Positions 23,041 through 35,010 of a DNA stretch of 64,000 nt are shown one piece after another. Every line of letters begins with the position of its first letter. Within the stretch, counting starts at the first letter, position 1. Made by a program: the position numbers and the translations under genes. The stretch spans positions 21,104,102-21,168,101 of the forward strand of contig OZ022501.1 in assembly GCA_963989385.1 (NCBI GenBank), written 5' to 3'. Source of the DNA: Ctena decussata. Its lineage: Eukaryota; Mollusca; Bivalvia; Lucinida; Lucinidae. The notes under the pieces were generated by a model that saw only the letters and a program-made list of their open reading frames with translations, was not told where the DNA came from and searched no databases.

Positions 23041-24348
23041 AATGATTCTATAAAATGAAGCAAAAAGGACAATGACATACGAGGGGCATTTCAGAAATAG
23101 TGTAAATGAGTCTGCCATTCCTAGGAATATTGACCGATTTTTAAAGTTTATGTCTTAAAATTTAGGTTAACATATCACCAAATGGTCTTCACTAAAATAA
23201 TTTGGGTCACTGGTATTTTCTTCAAAATATGCCTTGACAATTGCTGTTAGGGTAAGAACACTGGGTAGAAACGGACGAAATATTTATGTGAAGACAAATT
23301 CATATTTTCGTGCAGCTATGGATTGATACCTATATTATCTTTTATGTTGAAAATATTCCAGTATGAAAAGTATTGTATCAGCTGTGCTAAAACATAAGAT
23401 TTAATTTGCAAGATAGGCTAATCATGGAACAATGCCCGTTTCTGATGACGTCACTTCCTGTGCTAAACTAAAATGTATAGTAAGCTGTTTAAACTTCGGT
23501 TTTGAGGTCATGATAAGTGAAAGAGAATGTTGGATGACAGTTATTAAACAAAAAATAAATAAGCTTTAATTCGTCATGCTTGTTTTCTGTTATAAACAAT
23601 CTTTTACGGCACCTTATGCTCTTTTGTCAGTGGCCTACCTGAATTTTTACGATAAGTTTCCCCACCCACTCACATATTTCAATGTCAGTATGTCATATAA
23701 AATAATAGGTCTTTCAAGTCTTTATGTATGAATTTTGCTTTCAATATGTCCATCTAATTTTTGAAATTAAACAAAGTTAAATATATTTAGCCTGTGTCTT
23801 TTTATTAGAAAATAATTTCATTTTATTGTTTTGTATTTTACATGAATTGTTGGGACTTGGCAACTTCCGGCGTGGGGTTTGCACACGTATCATCCAGTTT
23901 CATCAGTGATTTGATGACAGTCGTAACAAAATATAGTGACCTTATCTTTCAGTAATAAAATTTCCGTCATTTGTTGAAATTGGATATGAATAAGTGAAAA
24001 ATCGCAATTTATTGATATAATGTTTTATAATTACTTTCCATTTATAACCACAAAGCTGAGAAAAAAATCTCGTTTATCATGTTACTTGTATGATGTGTTT
24101 CTTTATTAGAATATATCATTTTCTCATTGAGCAAAGAGTAATAGAGTACAAGATCCTTTGAGTGAAAAAGTACAGTTTCCAGTATCCACACTCTTATGGC
24201 GTACAAGCCTGTGCTGTCACGCATGAGCAACTTAGAAATTCTTTTACCGCATACCATTCTAAAGCACTTGAATTTACCTTTCCAGTGATATATAACACCA
24301 CTGCTTGATATCAGCAAAAAGGCTACCCTGAGATAATTTACATTATTT

Positions 24349-25665
24349 AGTTTAAACATATTTTATTTCAAATATCATCACAATTACATAGATGAACATA
24401 TATAACATATAAACATTCAAAGGATCAGAACGAAAGCTAAGCTTATTGAGTTCTTATCCTCAATATAATCAGTTTGTATTATTCATGGCGGACTATACAA
24501 CATTTTAAAGATAATTACATTATGTCATGTTGACGTAGGATAGGATACTGTTCAAACATATATAAGAATACAGAATTCCAGAGAAATAGAGTCCTAGAAA
24601 GCGATCCCGTGACAATTGTTCCATACAATGGATCTCCTAAGCAAACACATGTCGTGGCTTCACTCGAACCTCCTAAGCTAGTTGGGACTAGTGAGAGCCA
24701 CAGCATGTGCCCGTCCACAAACAAAAAATGTCATAGGGCCCTAACCAGAACCCACTCATCTATAGCTCTGCGTACATTGTTTAACTAAAAAGAAAAAAAA
24801 GGAAAATAATAAATTTAGAACCGTCAAAAGAGGAATTCGGGACTTGAGAGAGGGGCGCAGACATCCGGGGACAATACTATTGTTTTATATGACTGAATCA
24901 TCGCATGCCAATAGTCTTCTTTAGTTTCAAAACCGGTTTGTTCCAAGAATAAATTTTTGTACAAGTTCGAATATATTAGTATTTGTTTCTTGCGGCAAGG
25001 ACAGGTCGCCATATAGTAAAAGATTTGACGAAGGGGTTTGGTATAACGAGATTGCATTCATAAGCACAGTGCGCTGAGCTTGATAATGTCTACAATGGAA
25101 AAAGAAATGTTGAGTATTTTCAATGCTACCACAGCTGCATAAAGGAGAGTCAGAAATATTCTTGAGAAAGAGATCTAAATTAAGTGAACTACAATTTGTC
25201 CTTAGCCGCGTGTGAAGGATCTGAGCTTTGCGAGTTCCAGTATAGTAATGTTTAGGAACTTTTCTTTTATCTTTCTTCAAATAATTTTTAATGGAGTTTA
25301 CGGAATCAGTTTGTTTTGCCTCATCAGGTAAGCTGTTCCAGGCTCTGATAGTTGATGGCAAAAATGAATAGTAGTACTGGTTGGTTCTTGCTGCTTTGGT
25401 TTGAAGGTCATTCGAGTTTCGCAGATTATATCGAGATAAATTACTAACTGGTTGTGGAACTAAAGATGATAAATATTGTGGTGTGAGATTATGTAACATT
25501 TTATTAAATAAAGTTAATTTGTGATCTCGTCGTCTATTTTCTAATGACTCCCAGCCAATTTCATCATATAGAGCATTTAGAGATACAAGTTTAGTGGCCC
25601 CAACAGCTATCCTTGCGGCTTCGTTTTGAATTTTATTTAATTCGTTTTTTTCGTACTGAGAACAG
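24349..25665 (-). mobile_element. 5'-truncated LINE inserted in the mariner-like element
   Basis: Flanked by an exact 11-bp duplication TTACATTATTT at 24338-24348 and 25666-25676. Its 3' end, reading TGAAATAAAATATGTTTAAA on the - strand, resembles that of the LINE ending at 2755. The 3' UTR is ~580 bp. Confidence 0.88.
24927..25499 (-). pseudogene. LINE ORF2 C-terminal fragment
   Basis: 190 residues open to the natural stop: LNSLPDEAKQTDS-like segment, LHTRLRTNCSSLNLDLFL, then DSPLCSCGSIENTQHFFFHC, the C-x-C-G...H...C motif seen in the first LINE. The reverse transcriptase core is missing; coding sequence can be followed to about 25660 on the - strand with at least one disruption. Clearly related to, but distinct from, the copy at 39-2293. 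Not functional as it stands. Confidence 0.8.
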
Positions 25666-26130
25666 TTACATTATTTCTGAAATGCCCCTCGTATTTGCTA
25701 CCCCTGGAAGCGTAACCGTTCCCCTTCACGTTTTTACATAAATTAAATAATAGGAATATTCATTTGTACATTATTTACGAATAAAGATGGATCACTCCCT
25801 TCTTAAAAGAAACCAGTATATCGTGTACGAAGTTGCTTCCCTCGTATTTGAAATGTTTCTATTTTAAGTTCGAAAGGGCCTGAACTCTGTCAAATGTGGC
25901 AGAATCAACAATCCAAAAGCAAATGCACAACTGACACAATTGCAGATGTAGAAAGAGCAGTGAAGATCGAACTGAGAATGACTGAATCTTATTAGCCAAC
26001 AGAACGTAAACATCTTCATATAAATAAAAAAATAAGAAGAAACTATCAAAATAAGAATTACATGTACGAAAAGAGTATGACGAGATGCAGATATAAGATT
26101 TTGCATGGACGCACGCATGCATTAACGCCT

Positions 26131-26353
26131 GGGGCCGTATTCATAAAGCCACTTAAAAGGTTGCTATGCTGTTGCTAAGGCTAAATATCTATAAAGGAGA
26201 TTCCCTGCAACTATGAAATTTGGTCTGGAGGAACAGTCTTACAAAGACTGTTCCTCCAGACCACATTTCATAGTTGTAGGGAATCTCCTTCAAAGAAATT
26301 TAGCCTTAGCAACAGCATAGCAACCACTTAAGTCGTTTTATGAATACGGCCCC
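26131..26353. mobile_element. Near-perfect palindromic MITE (~110-bp arms)
   Basis: Starts GGGGCCGTATTCATAAAGCC, ends with TTTTATGAATACGGCCCC, and turns at ACAGTCTTACAAAGACTGT. Arms include GTTGCTATGCTGTTGCTAAG and GGAGATTCCCTGCAACTATG with few mismatches. Confidence 0.9.
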
Positions 26354-27053
26354 TGGATGTGTGTCATTTCTATCATAGAAACTGTTACTCGGAAATCCAT
26401 ACGTTATCTGCCGCCTAAAAGGCGGATGGCGATTTCCGGACAATAACGCAGTCCATGCTTTACATGATTTTGTATAAAATGAATTATATTTACAAATAAC
26501 ATAATTAAACATGTTAAACCATTTATTGTCATACAAAACAAATCAGTTCATTTGGCTAGCCCGAGGACGGAGCCCGCCTCAAAATGCATCTGAAATTCTA
26601 ACGGAATGACAACCAATAGCAAAGCTATGTAAGCTACCTACTTGGCTCAGCGGTATGTATTGAAGAAAAGAAACACCCCCGCGCTCCCCGTCCTCACACA
26701 CACCAAGTAAAATAATAATAATAATAATAGAATAACATCTGCCAGTTTTAATACAGCAACCATATCTGTTTATGTGTTTGCCTGAAAACCTTTTAAATCT
26801 TCTCTTGAACCGAAAGGCCAATGACCTTGAAACTTTATAAAATTACGTAGTATTGAGGACTCGGGCCTTGCAAAGCTTATTTTGAAAAATAGGTATTATG
26901 TAGCTTGTACATGTACTACACGTTTTCCATTTGTTGCACTCCTCGTAAATGTATGCATGTCCTCACTACTGTATATATGTATTATTCGTAGGCAGCTATA
27001 AGCATCGTGTTTTTGCTTTATGCTGAATAAAATTATGTTATCTTATAAATTAT

Positions 27054-27054
<1 letters not shown>

Positions 27055-27097
<43 letters not shown>

Positions 27098-27110
27098 GAC
27101 AGACAGACAG
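27055..27110. repeat. (GA)n and (CAGA)n microsatellite
   Basis: GA dinucleotides followed by CAGA tetranucleotides. Confidence 0.95.
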
Positions 27111-27419
27111 AGTAGAAAAGATATTGGTATGAAGATGTGCATTAAGGCTAGGTTTTCAGTTCCAGCCCTTTTAGCATGAGATATGTAGCTCTTTAATACT
27201 TATAGCACTCTTATTCTTTGGGTATTTTGGTCATTTTTGCTCCAATTAGTTCCATTTTGATTCAATGATCTAGCTTTTGAAAAGATTTGGAACATATTTC
27301 TCATTTTTTCCGTGAAGGATTTTATGGTTGAATTATGTCATTTTGAAGTTCTCCATAGAAAAGTTCTTTTGTAGTTTGTCTAGCGTTCTTTTGGTTTATC
27401 GAGAGCGCAAAACAACATA

Positions 27420-27597
27420 CAGTCAAACCTGTATTAAGCAAGCACCTAAGGGATAATCAAAAACTGCTTGCTTAAGACAGGTGCTTGCTTATTACAGGTA
27501 CATTTCAATGTATTTGTCTGTTTTGGGAACGGAACACACGCTTGCTTAATACAGGTTGCTTGCTTAATAGAGGTGGCCACTAAGACAGGTTTGACTG
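27420..27597. mobile_element. Tc1-like MITE
   Basis: CAGTCAAACCTGT at the left and ACAGGTTTGACTG at the right, each bordered by TA. CAGT termini with a TA target are typical of Tc1/mariner. Inside are several 'gcttgcttaatacaggt' variants. No coding frame. Confidence 0.85.
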
Positions 27598-27599
27598 TA

Positions 27600-27700
27600 G
27601 TTTGTTCAGGACAAAGAAGTTTCAGGGGGGTGTTTTTTTTTTTTTTTTTTTTTCATAAAAATTTTTTTACGGGGTATCGGTTGGGGGGTGTTGGAGAATT
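27600..27700. other. Poly-T and G-rich tract
   Basis: A run of about twenty T residues between G runs at 27620-27690. The long frame across it is low-complexity and not a gene. Confidence 0.6.
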
Positions 27701-27938
27701 CAAACTGGCAAAATACGCTAGCATCTTCTGTGTCTTAGACACAATTTTCTAGTTTTTGTATTAATAAATAACTGCCATAGAAACTTTTGTGACGAGAAGA
27801 AATCTAATCTCAGCGATTTATATGGGCACGTGACATGTAAAAAGGTACCTGATGAAATGCTGGAGCAGTGAATATTCAATAGTCTTCCTTGTAGGTAGAA
27901 AAATTATAAGGATCCTGTAAAATCTATAAAGCAAAAGC

Positions 27939-27987
27939 AAAGCCTCGGCCAGCCTGTGCAAATGCACAGGCTGGTCTGAGACTTGGC
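27939..27987. repeat. Hairpin repeat
   Basis: GCCTCGGCCAGCCTGTGCA faces TGCACAGGCTGGTCTGAGAC; the loop is AA. Confidence 0.75.
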
Positions 27988-28593
27988 CATTTGCACGTTC
28001 CCTAAGGTGCCACTTTTAGTGCCACCTGTTTATAAGCAATACTAAGCGAGTAATACAGAATTAATTGATCAATAATGAATGTTTAAAACAGGTCGACATT
28101 TTCAGTCTGAGAGTCTTCAGGCAGCGGATTAGCTAAGGTATGGATGTCCATTTTGTAATATCTAAAATTTGTGTAAATTAATTCGATAGTTTATTCCTGG
28201 GGGTCCTTGAATATAGTTTCTTACCTTCTTACTCTGTTTTGTGCATTATACTCTATTTATTTAAAATTGTTTTTTTTTTTTTGTTTTTTTTTTTTAGCTT
28301 TTGCTTATTGAAATCTAATAGAATTATTACTAAGGAAATAGATAAGCCCAATGTGAGATGCTGACTTACGGCGATTCACATACTAATTAGAGTCTTTGCT
28401 TTTAGCTAGATACACATTGATGTGGACAGCAAAATCATGTGAATGCGCAATCTGGTCAGGGCATATAAGTTTGTTCCATATAAGGCGTTTTGTTTTGCTT
28501 CATTGCCAAATCAGGATCGCATTGTACATGAAGCTCCGATGCACTGTAATAGAAGCTAATGGGAAACGGAGGTGGAATAGTAATACCTCATTT

Positions 28594-28829
28594 GAGCCGC
28601 GACACGAGAAAACCAACAATGTGGTTGTGCGCCCAGCGCAGACTCAGATCAGCCTGGGCACCCGCCCAGTCTGATCAGACTCTTCGCTAAGCGCTTAAAG
28701 GACAGCTAAGGGCCTAAGCTACCTCCTTGCGGACAGCGAAGACTGTGATCAGACTGGGCGGATGCCCAGGCTGATCTGAGTCTGCGCTGGGCGCACAACC
28801 ACATTGTTGGTTTTCTCACGTCGCGGCTC
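28594..28829. mobile_element. Foldback MITE, family A copy 4
   Basis: GAGCCGCGACACGAGAAAAC at the left and GTTTTCTCACGTCGCGGCTC at the right; CAGCGCAGACTCAGATCAGC inside. One of the best-preserved copies. Confidence 0.92.
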
Positions 28830-29181
28830 ATATATCACTCGCGCTCCGCGCTCGTGATATGATCTACTTTACAACTGACCTTCAAACAGTGAAATATTAC
28901 TCAACAAATCACTGCTAGAGCTGATCTACATGTATTTCTTAAACAACATAATGTGTTCTGAATAAAAGCGGAAGCTCTACACGTCATTTATCTTGAGGGC
29001 AAAATGTATAATACTTGATTAAGAAAAATGCACGCGTAAAGCCAAAAAAACTAGTATACAGCTATAAAAGTCGATTTTGGATAAAAGTGAACCAGGGTTC
29101 AGCTACCGCTGTGCAAACTTTGGACAGTATATTTTGCATTTTAAACTTGACTGAAAAGTACGTGGTGCACTTACTGAGTGG

Positions 29182-29382
29182 AGTCGGGTAATATCGGACA
29201 GCGGGTAAATTCGGACATACCATTGCAAACAGTGAAAATCCAGATGAGACGGCTCATTATGAGCCGTCTCATCAGGATTTTCAATGTTTGCCAAGTTAAT
29301 TTTGTTTAAGTTCCAAACAACTGACATATAAAGGAAACAATGTCACTGTCCGAATTTACCCGCTGTCCGAAGTTACCCGACT
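29182..29382. mobile_element. TIR element with 36-bp terminal repeats
   Basis: AGTCGGGTAATATCGGACAG plus CGGGTAAATTCGGACA (29182-29217) matches the complement of 29347-29382 with two mismatches. The middle holds the family G core hairpin. Confidence 0.85.
29221..29293. repeat. Family G core hairpin inside another element
   Basis: GCAAACAGTGAAAATCCAGA and GACGGCTCATTATGAGCCGT form the same kind of hairpin as the centres of the elements at 15982 and 21160, without their outer ends. Confidence 0.75.
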
Positions 29383-29607
29383 TTCCTATATGTCTTACAT
29401 GAAAAATCAGAATACCAAAATGTCGAAAGAGAAGGCACACATCAATAAGTGTTATAATGTCTTTGAAATTCAATGTTTGAATATCTCAAAATGTCTTCTA
29501 AATCACAATGAGAAACGGTGTATAAGCATTGCAGTTTCCAATAAGAATTTAATTAAGCTCGTGTCATAATTTTCTCTAGAACTAGTGCACAATTTATTCC
29601 ACTTTAT

Positions 29608-29708
29608 GAGCCGCGACACGAGAAAATCGACAACGTTGGGCGGGTGCCCGGGCTGATCTGAGTCTGACTTACCAAAACCACTTTGTTTGCTTTCTCTAGA
29701 CACGGCTC
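29608..29708. mobile_element. Foldback MITE, family A copy 5, internally deleted
   Basis: GAGCCGCGACACGAGAAAAT at the left and CTTTCTCTAGACACGGCTC at the right, only ~100 bp apart; the central part is missing. Confidence 0.75.
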
Positions 29709-29724
29709 TTATATATTTTTCGGC

Positions 29725-30530
29725 GTCTGATCTGAGTCTGCACTGTTTGCCCATGTCCTATTTATGGAATGCTTGGCATGAATTGGTTAAGAAGGGCGAG
29801 TTGGATTTCCATTGGCATTCTTGTAGTCTGTTTAATTATTTTGAACGACCAATTATCTGGATATCCCATACCGCTATGATCTATGTGTTTTGTGGGACGT
29901 TTAATCCGAGTTTCCTCACTCACGAGTAAATTTTCGATTTACCAGATATATGAGTTTTAGCTTGAACTTTAAATCAATGTTAAGCCTAATTTTCAGACTA
30001 TTTCCTGTACTGCTCTTTTCCAACCTTTGAACAAACTATGGTCTCACAACTCGTATATTGAAATAACAAAGTTTGAAACTTGGTTCATCTATGTTTAATT
30101 AATGTTATTACCAGATTTAAAATCGACAGCATTTTCTAGTAGTATATTTTCCTGTGTTCTCAACCGGAATTGCCCCCTAGGTGATAATTTCTGCAGAATC
30201 TGTGAAGCATCATTTCCATTACAAGTACTTTATCAAACATATGCTTAAAGGATACAGAATTTAATGGTGTCAATGTCTTGTTGCATTGTTAGATAGTTCC
30301 AACGAGCTATAGTCCATCGTTTTTATGCAGGGATGTACATTATTTCCTTTTCGAAATAATGAAATAATTTATATTAATAGCGAGTCTCTAAACAGAGGGA
30401 TTCGATTCAGATGGCTACTTTACACGCTATCTTATCTAAATGCTGCACATATACAACATTCATTATGCTATCATGCTACATGTAAGAATGCTGGGAAATA
30501 AAAAGATAGTCAATGATCAGGAACATATAC
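29725..30530. other. Unexplained stretch
   Basis: Begins with a fragment TCTGATCTGAGTCTGCACTG-TTTGC resembling other short hairpin repeats (57311). I see no gene or boundary in the rest. Confidence 0.3.
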
Positions 30531-30534
30531 AATC

Positions 30535-30723
30535 AGGGTTCGAGGCTATAAATTTTGAGAATAATCTCAAACTCAAAATAAAGCACACCGAATGGTTGCT
30601 TCCGAGCATGTGCTCGGAAGCAGCCAATCAGTGTGCTTTATTTTGACATGCTCGGAAGCAGCCAATCAGTGTGCGTCATTTTGAGTTTGAGAATGTACTC
30701 AAGTTATATAACCTCTGGGCCAG
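30535..30723. mobile_element. Palindromic MITE, family B copy 3, right arm duplicated
   Basis: After the normal hairpin (centre about 30610) the right arm CATGCTCGGAAGCAGCCAAT is repeated directly, with the junction TTTTGA|CATGCTCGG. Outer ends GGGTTCGAGGCTATAA and TTATATAACCTCTGGGCC. Confidence 0.85.
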
Positions 30724-30724
30724 A

Positions 30725-30900
30725 TACCTTACCTGCCATAAAACAAAAAGAAAGGATTATAAACATAAATTGACAGCAGTTCACAAAATGCACGCACGGT
30801 AAACCGAATGAACAGCTCTGTTCCCAAGACACCTGGTCATTCACCTACTCCAACTGAAACACCACTCTCACAGCAGATGAATGAAATTACCGACATGGAC
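30725..30900. mobile_element. Fragment of family P
   Basis: Contains 'ggtaaaccgaatgaacagct' and 'acctggtcattcacctactc', close to 'gttaaccgaatgagcagctc' and 'gatggccattcagctacccc' at 63050-63105. Confidence 0.5.
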
Positions 30901-30924
30901 AACAAGAACGAGCAACAGTCAAAA

Positions 30925-31015
30925 TGACATCGTAGTGACGTAGATGTGACGTCATTACGTCGCATCGATGTCAGTACGACGTCATTTCAACATATTGTGC
31001 CTGCTGGGAAGGAAC
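30925..31015. repeat. Small dispersed repeat ending GTGCCTGCTGGG
   Basis: Interleaved ACGTCATTACGTCGCATCGA-type sequence with partial self-complementarity; the same kind of end as at 15395-15485. Confidence 0.45.
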
Positions 31016-31074
31016 CACAACTAAGTTCCGCCTTAGATCGGTCAGTAAAAATACTTGTGTGTGTGTGCCTGAGA

Positions 31075-31101
31075 AAGAGAGAGAGAGAGAGATAAATAGA
31101 T

Positions 31102-31145
<44 letters not shown>
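31075..31145. repeat. (GA)n microsatellite
   Basis: GA dinucleotides broken by GATAAATAGATAG, followed by a G-rich run. It causes long spurious frames on the - strand. Confidence 0.95.
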
Positions 31146-31149
<4 letters not shown>

Positions 31150-31600
31150 GGGGGGAGGGGGGCTTCAACTTGTTTTACGGGATCCCAACCCTCGCCCCCA
31201 TGCCCTGCAACAGTTCGAAACATTTAATAAGGTGTTCGGTCATTATTTGATCCGCCAGATTCTGAGCGAGGTCAAGTTAGCAGAACGAAAATTTTGCAGA
31301 ATTTTCATTTCGCTAACTTTACTACATGTACTTATTTCTACAGAAAATTCTGCGGTATTTATCCTCTGCAGGTTTATCTAGTTTAAAAGTTTTCCAAGCA
31401 GGCACACACCTTTTACGCCTTGCCACACGTCTCAACAATTGTATCCCCATCGCTTCAGAGTTGTGTATCCACTGAGTTTTAAAATACTCAAAAGCAGAAA
31501 AAAGGAATATTATTCAACTTTCGATCAGTCATGTTTAATCCATGAAGAAAAATCAGAATTACGATGCATTATCTGCGTTGATCATATAACCATAATAATT

Positions 31601-31804
31601 GAGCCGCGACACGACAAAACCAAAGAAGTGGCATGTGCGCCCAGCGAAGACTAAAACAGCTTAGGCATCCGCCCAGTCTGATTGGATTCATCGCTGTCCG
31701 CATACGGCTAGCTTAGACTCTTAGCTATATACCGTTTAAGCGAAAAGCAAAGACTCTTTGCTGGACGCACATACCACGTTGTTGGTTTTCTCGTGTTGCG
31801 GCTC
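31601..31804. mobile_element. Foldback MITE, family A copy 6
   Basis: GAGCCGCGACACGACAAAAC left, GGTTTTCTCGTGTTGCGGCT right; a shortened, diverged middle. Confidence 0.85.
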
Positions 31805-32149
31805 ATATTGTTTCGCTTAAACAATCCTAGAGTTATCATCTTGCGATCAGGAACTTAGATCATTATGCATAACCTGTCGCTGAACGAAAACAATAATCAA
31901 GTCAAAGTGATAACATGTTTTGATATCTTAACATAATGCCGATTTAAGTTTAGGACTGAAAATGCAAATGGATAAACTTTAGCTAATAACCATCGATATA
32001 GTTAAACTAAAGGCAGAAGACGAAAGATTCGATTCATTTACTCGTTTTTATATATTTTCAATTGCTCAGCAGAACTAGCATAAAAAACAGTATTTTGTGG
32101 AAATATAAAATCCATTTACTGCTGGATTGACGGGGAAAGTTTTCAGTTG

Positions 32150-32224
32150 CCTACCGGCCAAACGGGGCTTCGGACCCGTGAAATTCTGTACCACAGCCGA
32201 GCGCCTCTAACCACTCGACCCCAC
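32150..32224 (-). repeat. tRNA-like/SINE fragment
   Basis: The - strand reads GGTCGAGTGGTTAGAGGCGC, like a tRNA D-arm and A box, followed by TCGGCTGTGG and CGGGTCCGAAGCCCCG, a T-arm-like block. It does not fold as a full tRNA and is probably a SINE head. Confidence 0.5.
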
Positions 32225-32386
32225 GCCTTTCAGGGAAAATCAGGCATAAAAATTGTCACACGGAGTTGTTATCGACGGTGAAATAAAGTAATGAAACTCC
32301 TTAAACAGTGAACATCCAAAATACATACTGTACTCCCCCACCCCCATCCCCTCCGGTAGTTAGATTTTAGATGTAGAAGTGTATTT

Positions 32387-32622
32387 GAGCCGCGACACGA
32401 GAAAACCAACAACGTGGTTGTGCGCCCAGCGCAGACTCAGTTCAGCCTGAGCATCCGCCCAGTCTGATCAGAGTCTTCGCTGACCGCATGGAGGTAGCTT
32501 AGACCCTTAGCCACCCTTTGGGTACTTCATAAAAAGTCTAGTCAAACTGGGAGGTTGACTAAGCTGATCTGAGTCTGCGCAGGGTGCACAACCACATTGT
32601 TGGTTTTCTCGTGTTGCGGCTC
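32387..32622. mobile_element. Foldback MITE, family A copy 7
   Basis: GAGCCGCGACACGAGAAAAC left, GTTTTCTCGTGTTGCGGCTC right, with internal arms CAGCGCAGACTCAG and CTGATCTGAGTCTGCGC. Confidence 0.9.
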
Positions 32623-32781
32623 ATTGACTTATGAGTCAGTTTAGCCTCTTTTCTCTTCTCTTCTAATTTGCAACTCTTGCCTATTTTTGAGGCAAGATAG
32701 CTAAAAAGAAAGAATTTTCTATCTTTAATCTCTGCTTGTCGCCCTTTCATTTCGTTTCGGTAAGGATATCAGGCGGGGACA

Positions 32782-32784
<3 letters not shown>

Positions 32785-32854
<70 letters not shown>

Positions 32855-32875
32855 TCTCTCTCTCTCTCTCTCTCT
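32785..32875. repeat. (CT)n microsatellite
   Basis: About 90 bp of CT dinucleotides. Confidence 0.95.
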
Positions 32876-32940
32876 GTATGCTATGTGCTGATGTGCCGTA
32901 AAACCCATATCACTCACTCTCTCACTCGGAGACTCAAGTA

Positions 32941-33280
32941 CTACCAAAGTTGTTCAAACAATGACCTTGGAATGACCTTGACATTTTTACAGTAAGGTCA
33001 AATTTGTTTTCTGGTGCTTTCATATTGGACAATGTGGAACATTAGAGTTTATTGAACTTGTAGAAGATTCTGGTGAAAAAATGGTAAATACAGTCAACTA
33101 AATGAGTACAGGAACATATTTGAGTGATAAAGGTCAAGGTCATTCTTTGAACTCTGACCAAAATCTTTTATGTTTTGATAGTGTAAAACTATCAGGTTTT
33201 TTAGATGATGGCCTTAGTTGTCCTTTGACCTTTTTACCTAGGTTAGCGCTTCAGGGCCTCATGACCCCTTGTTCTTTATT
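32941..33280. repeat. Remnant resembling tandem-core element 2
   Basis: AACAATGACCTTGGAATGAC and 'gataaaggtcaaggtcattc' recall units of the element at 7601-9101. Diverged and without clear ends. Confidence 0.35.
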
Positions 33281-33743
33281 CTGATGGCAAACTTTTTTTT
33301 TTAATTTAGATGCTGTAAAACTGAATCTTCGCCGAATCGCTTCTCTTTTGTGACTTAAAATCAGAAAAGAATATAGACCGAGGTCAGGTTACTAGAATGT
33401 ATTTCTCAGAACTTTAATTTTCTGTAAAGTAACACCGATACGTTTATCTGATGTTCAATATTAAAATTAATACCTTTATTTGAAAACTAACTTTAAACGC
33501 GTTTTGAAGTAACGTATGCCTAGCCATATCTGCCCGCATGCAGAGTCAGTTAGAACCTGCAGTACAAACAAGTTACCAGCGATTGAATTCTGTGATTTTT
33601 TTGTAAATCAGAATGTATGCGCAGGCTGTTCTGAAGATACGCCACTTATATGTCATGCACTGTTCTGATTTTTCTGAGAAAAAGTGTCAAGACCGAAAGA
33701 TTAATGACGGTAAAATTCTAAAAAATTAGGACACATAAAAATG

Positions 33744-33978
33744 GAGCCGCGACGTGACAAAAAACCAACTGAGTGGTTGTGCGCCCAGCGCAGACTCAGA
33801 TCAGCCTGGGCATCCGCCCAGTCTGATCAGAGTCTTCGCTGTCCGCATGGGGGTAGCTTAGATACTTAGCTACCCTTTGAGTCTTTATCTAAGAGTCTTA
33901 TCAAACTGGGCAGATGTCCAGGCTGATCTGAGTCTGCACGGGGCGCACCACATTGTTTGTTTTCTCGTGTCGCGGCTC
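33744..33978. mobile_element. Foldback MITE, family A copy 8
   Basis: GAGCCGCGACGTGACAAAAA left, GTTTTCTCGTGTCGCGGCTC right. A well-preserved left half. Confidence 0.9.
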
Positions 33979-34174
33979 AAATGATTACCATAACTTGCCT
34001 AAAACGGGACAGTTTTGTTTTGACCATGCAGTAAGGCATACTCAAAATGCAGATTGAATGGCAAACTGTATAGATCCTGATCAGACTAATCTGGGTTTGT
34101 ACCCTTTGCTTTGATCTACCTACCCAAATACTTTAAACTTGTACGGTATTTCGCACTAGTTTACCGGTAATAAT

Positions 34175-34412
34175 TAGACGCGACACGGCAAAACCAACAA
34201 AGTGGCATGCGCGCCCAGTGAAGACATAGATCAACCTGGACAGCCGTCCAACCTGACCTGACTCTTCGCTGTCCGCATGATACTACCTAAAACCATTAGC
34301 TTCCCTTTCAGCGCATTAAGAAAGCTCTGATCAGACTAGGTGGATGCCCAGGCTGATCTGAGTCTTTGCTGGGTGCACATGTCACTTTGTTGGTTTTGTC
34401 GGGTCGCGGCTC
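34175..34412. mobile_element. Foldback MITE, family A copy 9
   Basis: TTAGACGCGACACGGCAAAA left, GTTTTGTCGGGTCGCGGCTC right. Confidence 0.88.
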
Positions 34413-35010
34413 AAATATAATAAAATCGAAGCCTAAGGAATCTTGTAATTTAATTTCATTTTGTATTACTTGATTTTTAGTTCAAGATTCAGCTGCTACA
34501 TGTATTAGTCAGTAAGAAAAGAAACTATAGAATCACATCAGATCAGATAATATTCAAAGACCTGATTTTAGTTTCTTGAATAATTGCTTCCGGTTTGAAT
34601 GGGTCTGTTGTATTATTAAATCAAGGGTAAGCATTATGAAACATTTATGACGGTACGATATACGGTGTACATGCTCTAAACGGGTACTTACCCTTAACAA
34701 ATTACATGTTCACAAACTAACGTGGGATAAAGCAGTTCCCACAAAGCTAGTAAAGTTTCCTTTTAAAAGGTAAGACTGCATTTTAGTTGTATTTTAGTTG
34801 TATAATTTGGCTGAGCTAACTTTAAAACCACGGTTTTAAACCGATTTCGGTGAAAATTAAAAAGTTTCAAGTTTATAATCCGTTTCAAGAACATGTAAGC
34901 GCACCTGCTTTACATTCGCATGAAAGAAACACAGCCACTATAGGTTAAGTTACAGTCACATCTGATCGTACGATTATAGGAGGGCAGATATTTGCGGGGG
35001 CAAAATCCAG

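Larger units (their letters stand above)
23080..25691. mobile_element. Mariner-like non-autonomous element, copy 1, interrupted
   Basis: Ends CGAGGGGCATTTCAGAAATA (left) and its complement (right, ending 25691) are flanked by TA on both sides, the Tc1/mariner signature. It matches the copy at 49270-50615 in opposite orientation. A LINE fragment (24349-25665) sits near its right end. No transposase frame is readable; short frames in it are spurious. Confidence 0.85.

Noticed and set aside
24042..24359. 105-codon minus-strand frame as a mariner transposase fragment
   Set aside because: No transposase motif; the frame is not kept in the second copy at 49270.
30971..31223. Serine/leucine-rich frames
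   Set aside because: Translation of a GA microsatellite.
32747..32947. Glu-Arg repeat frame
   Set aside because: Translation of a CT microsatellite on the opposite strand.
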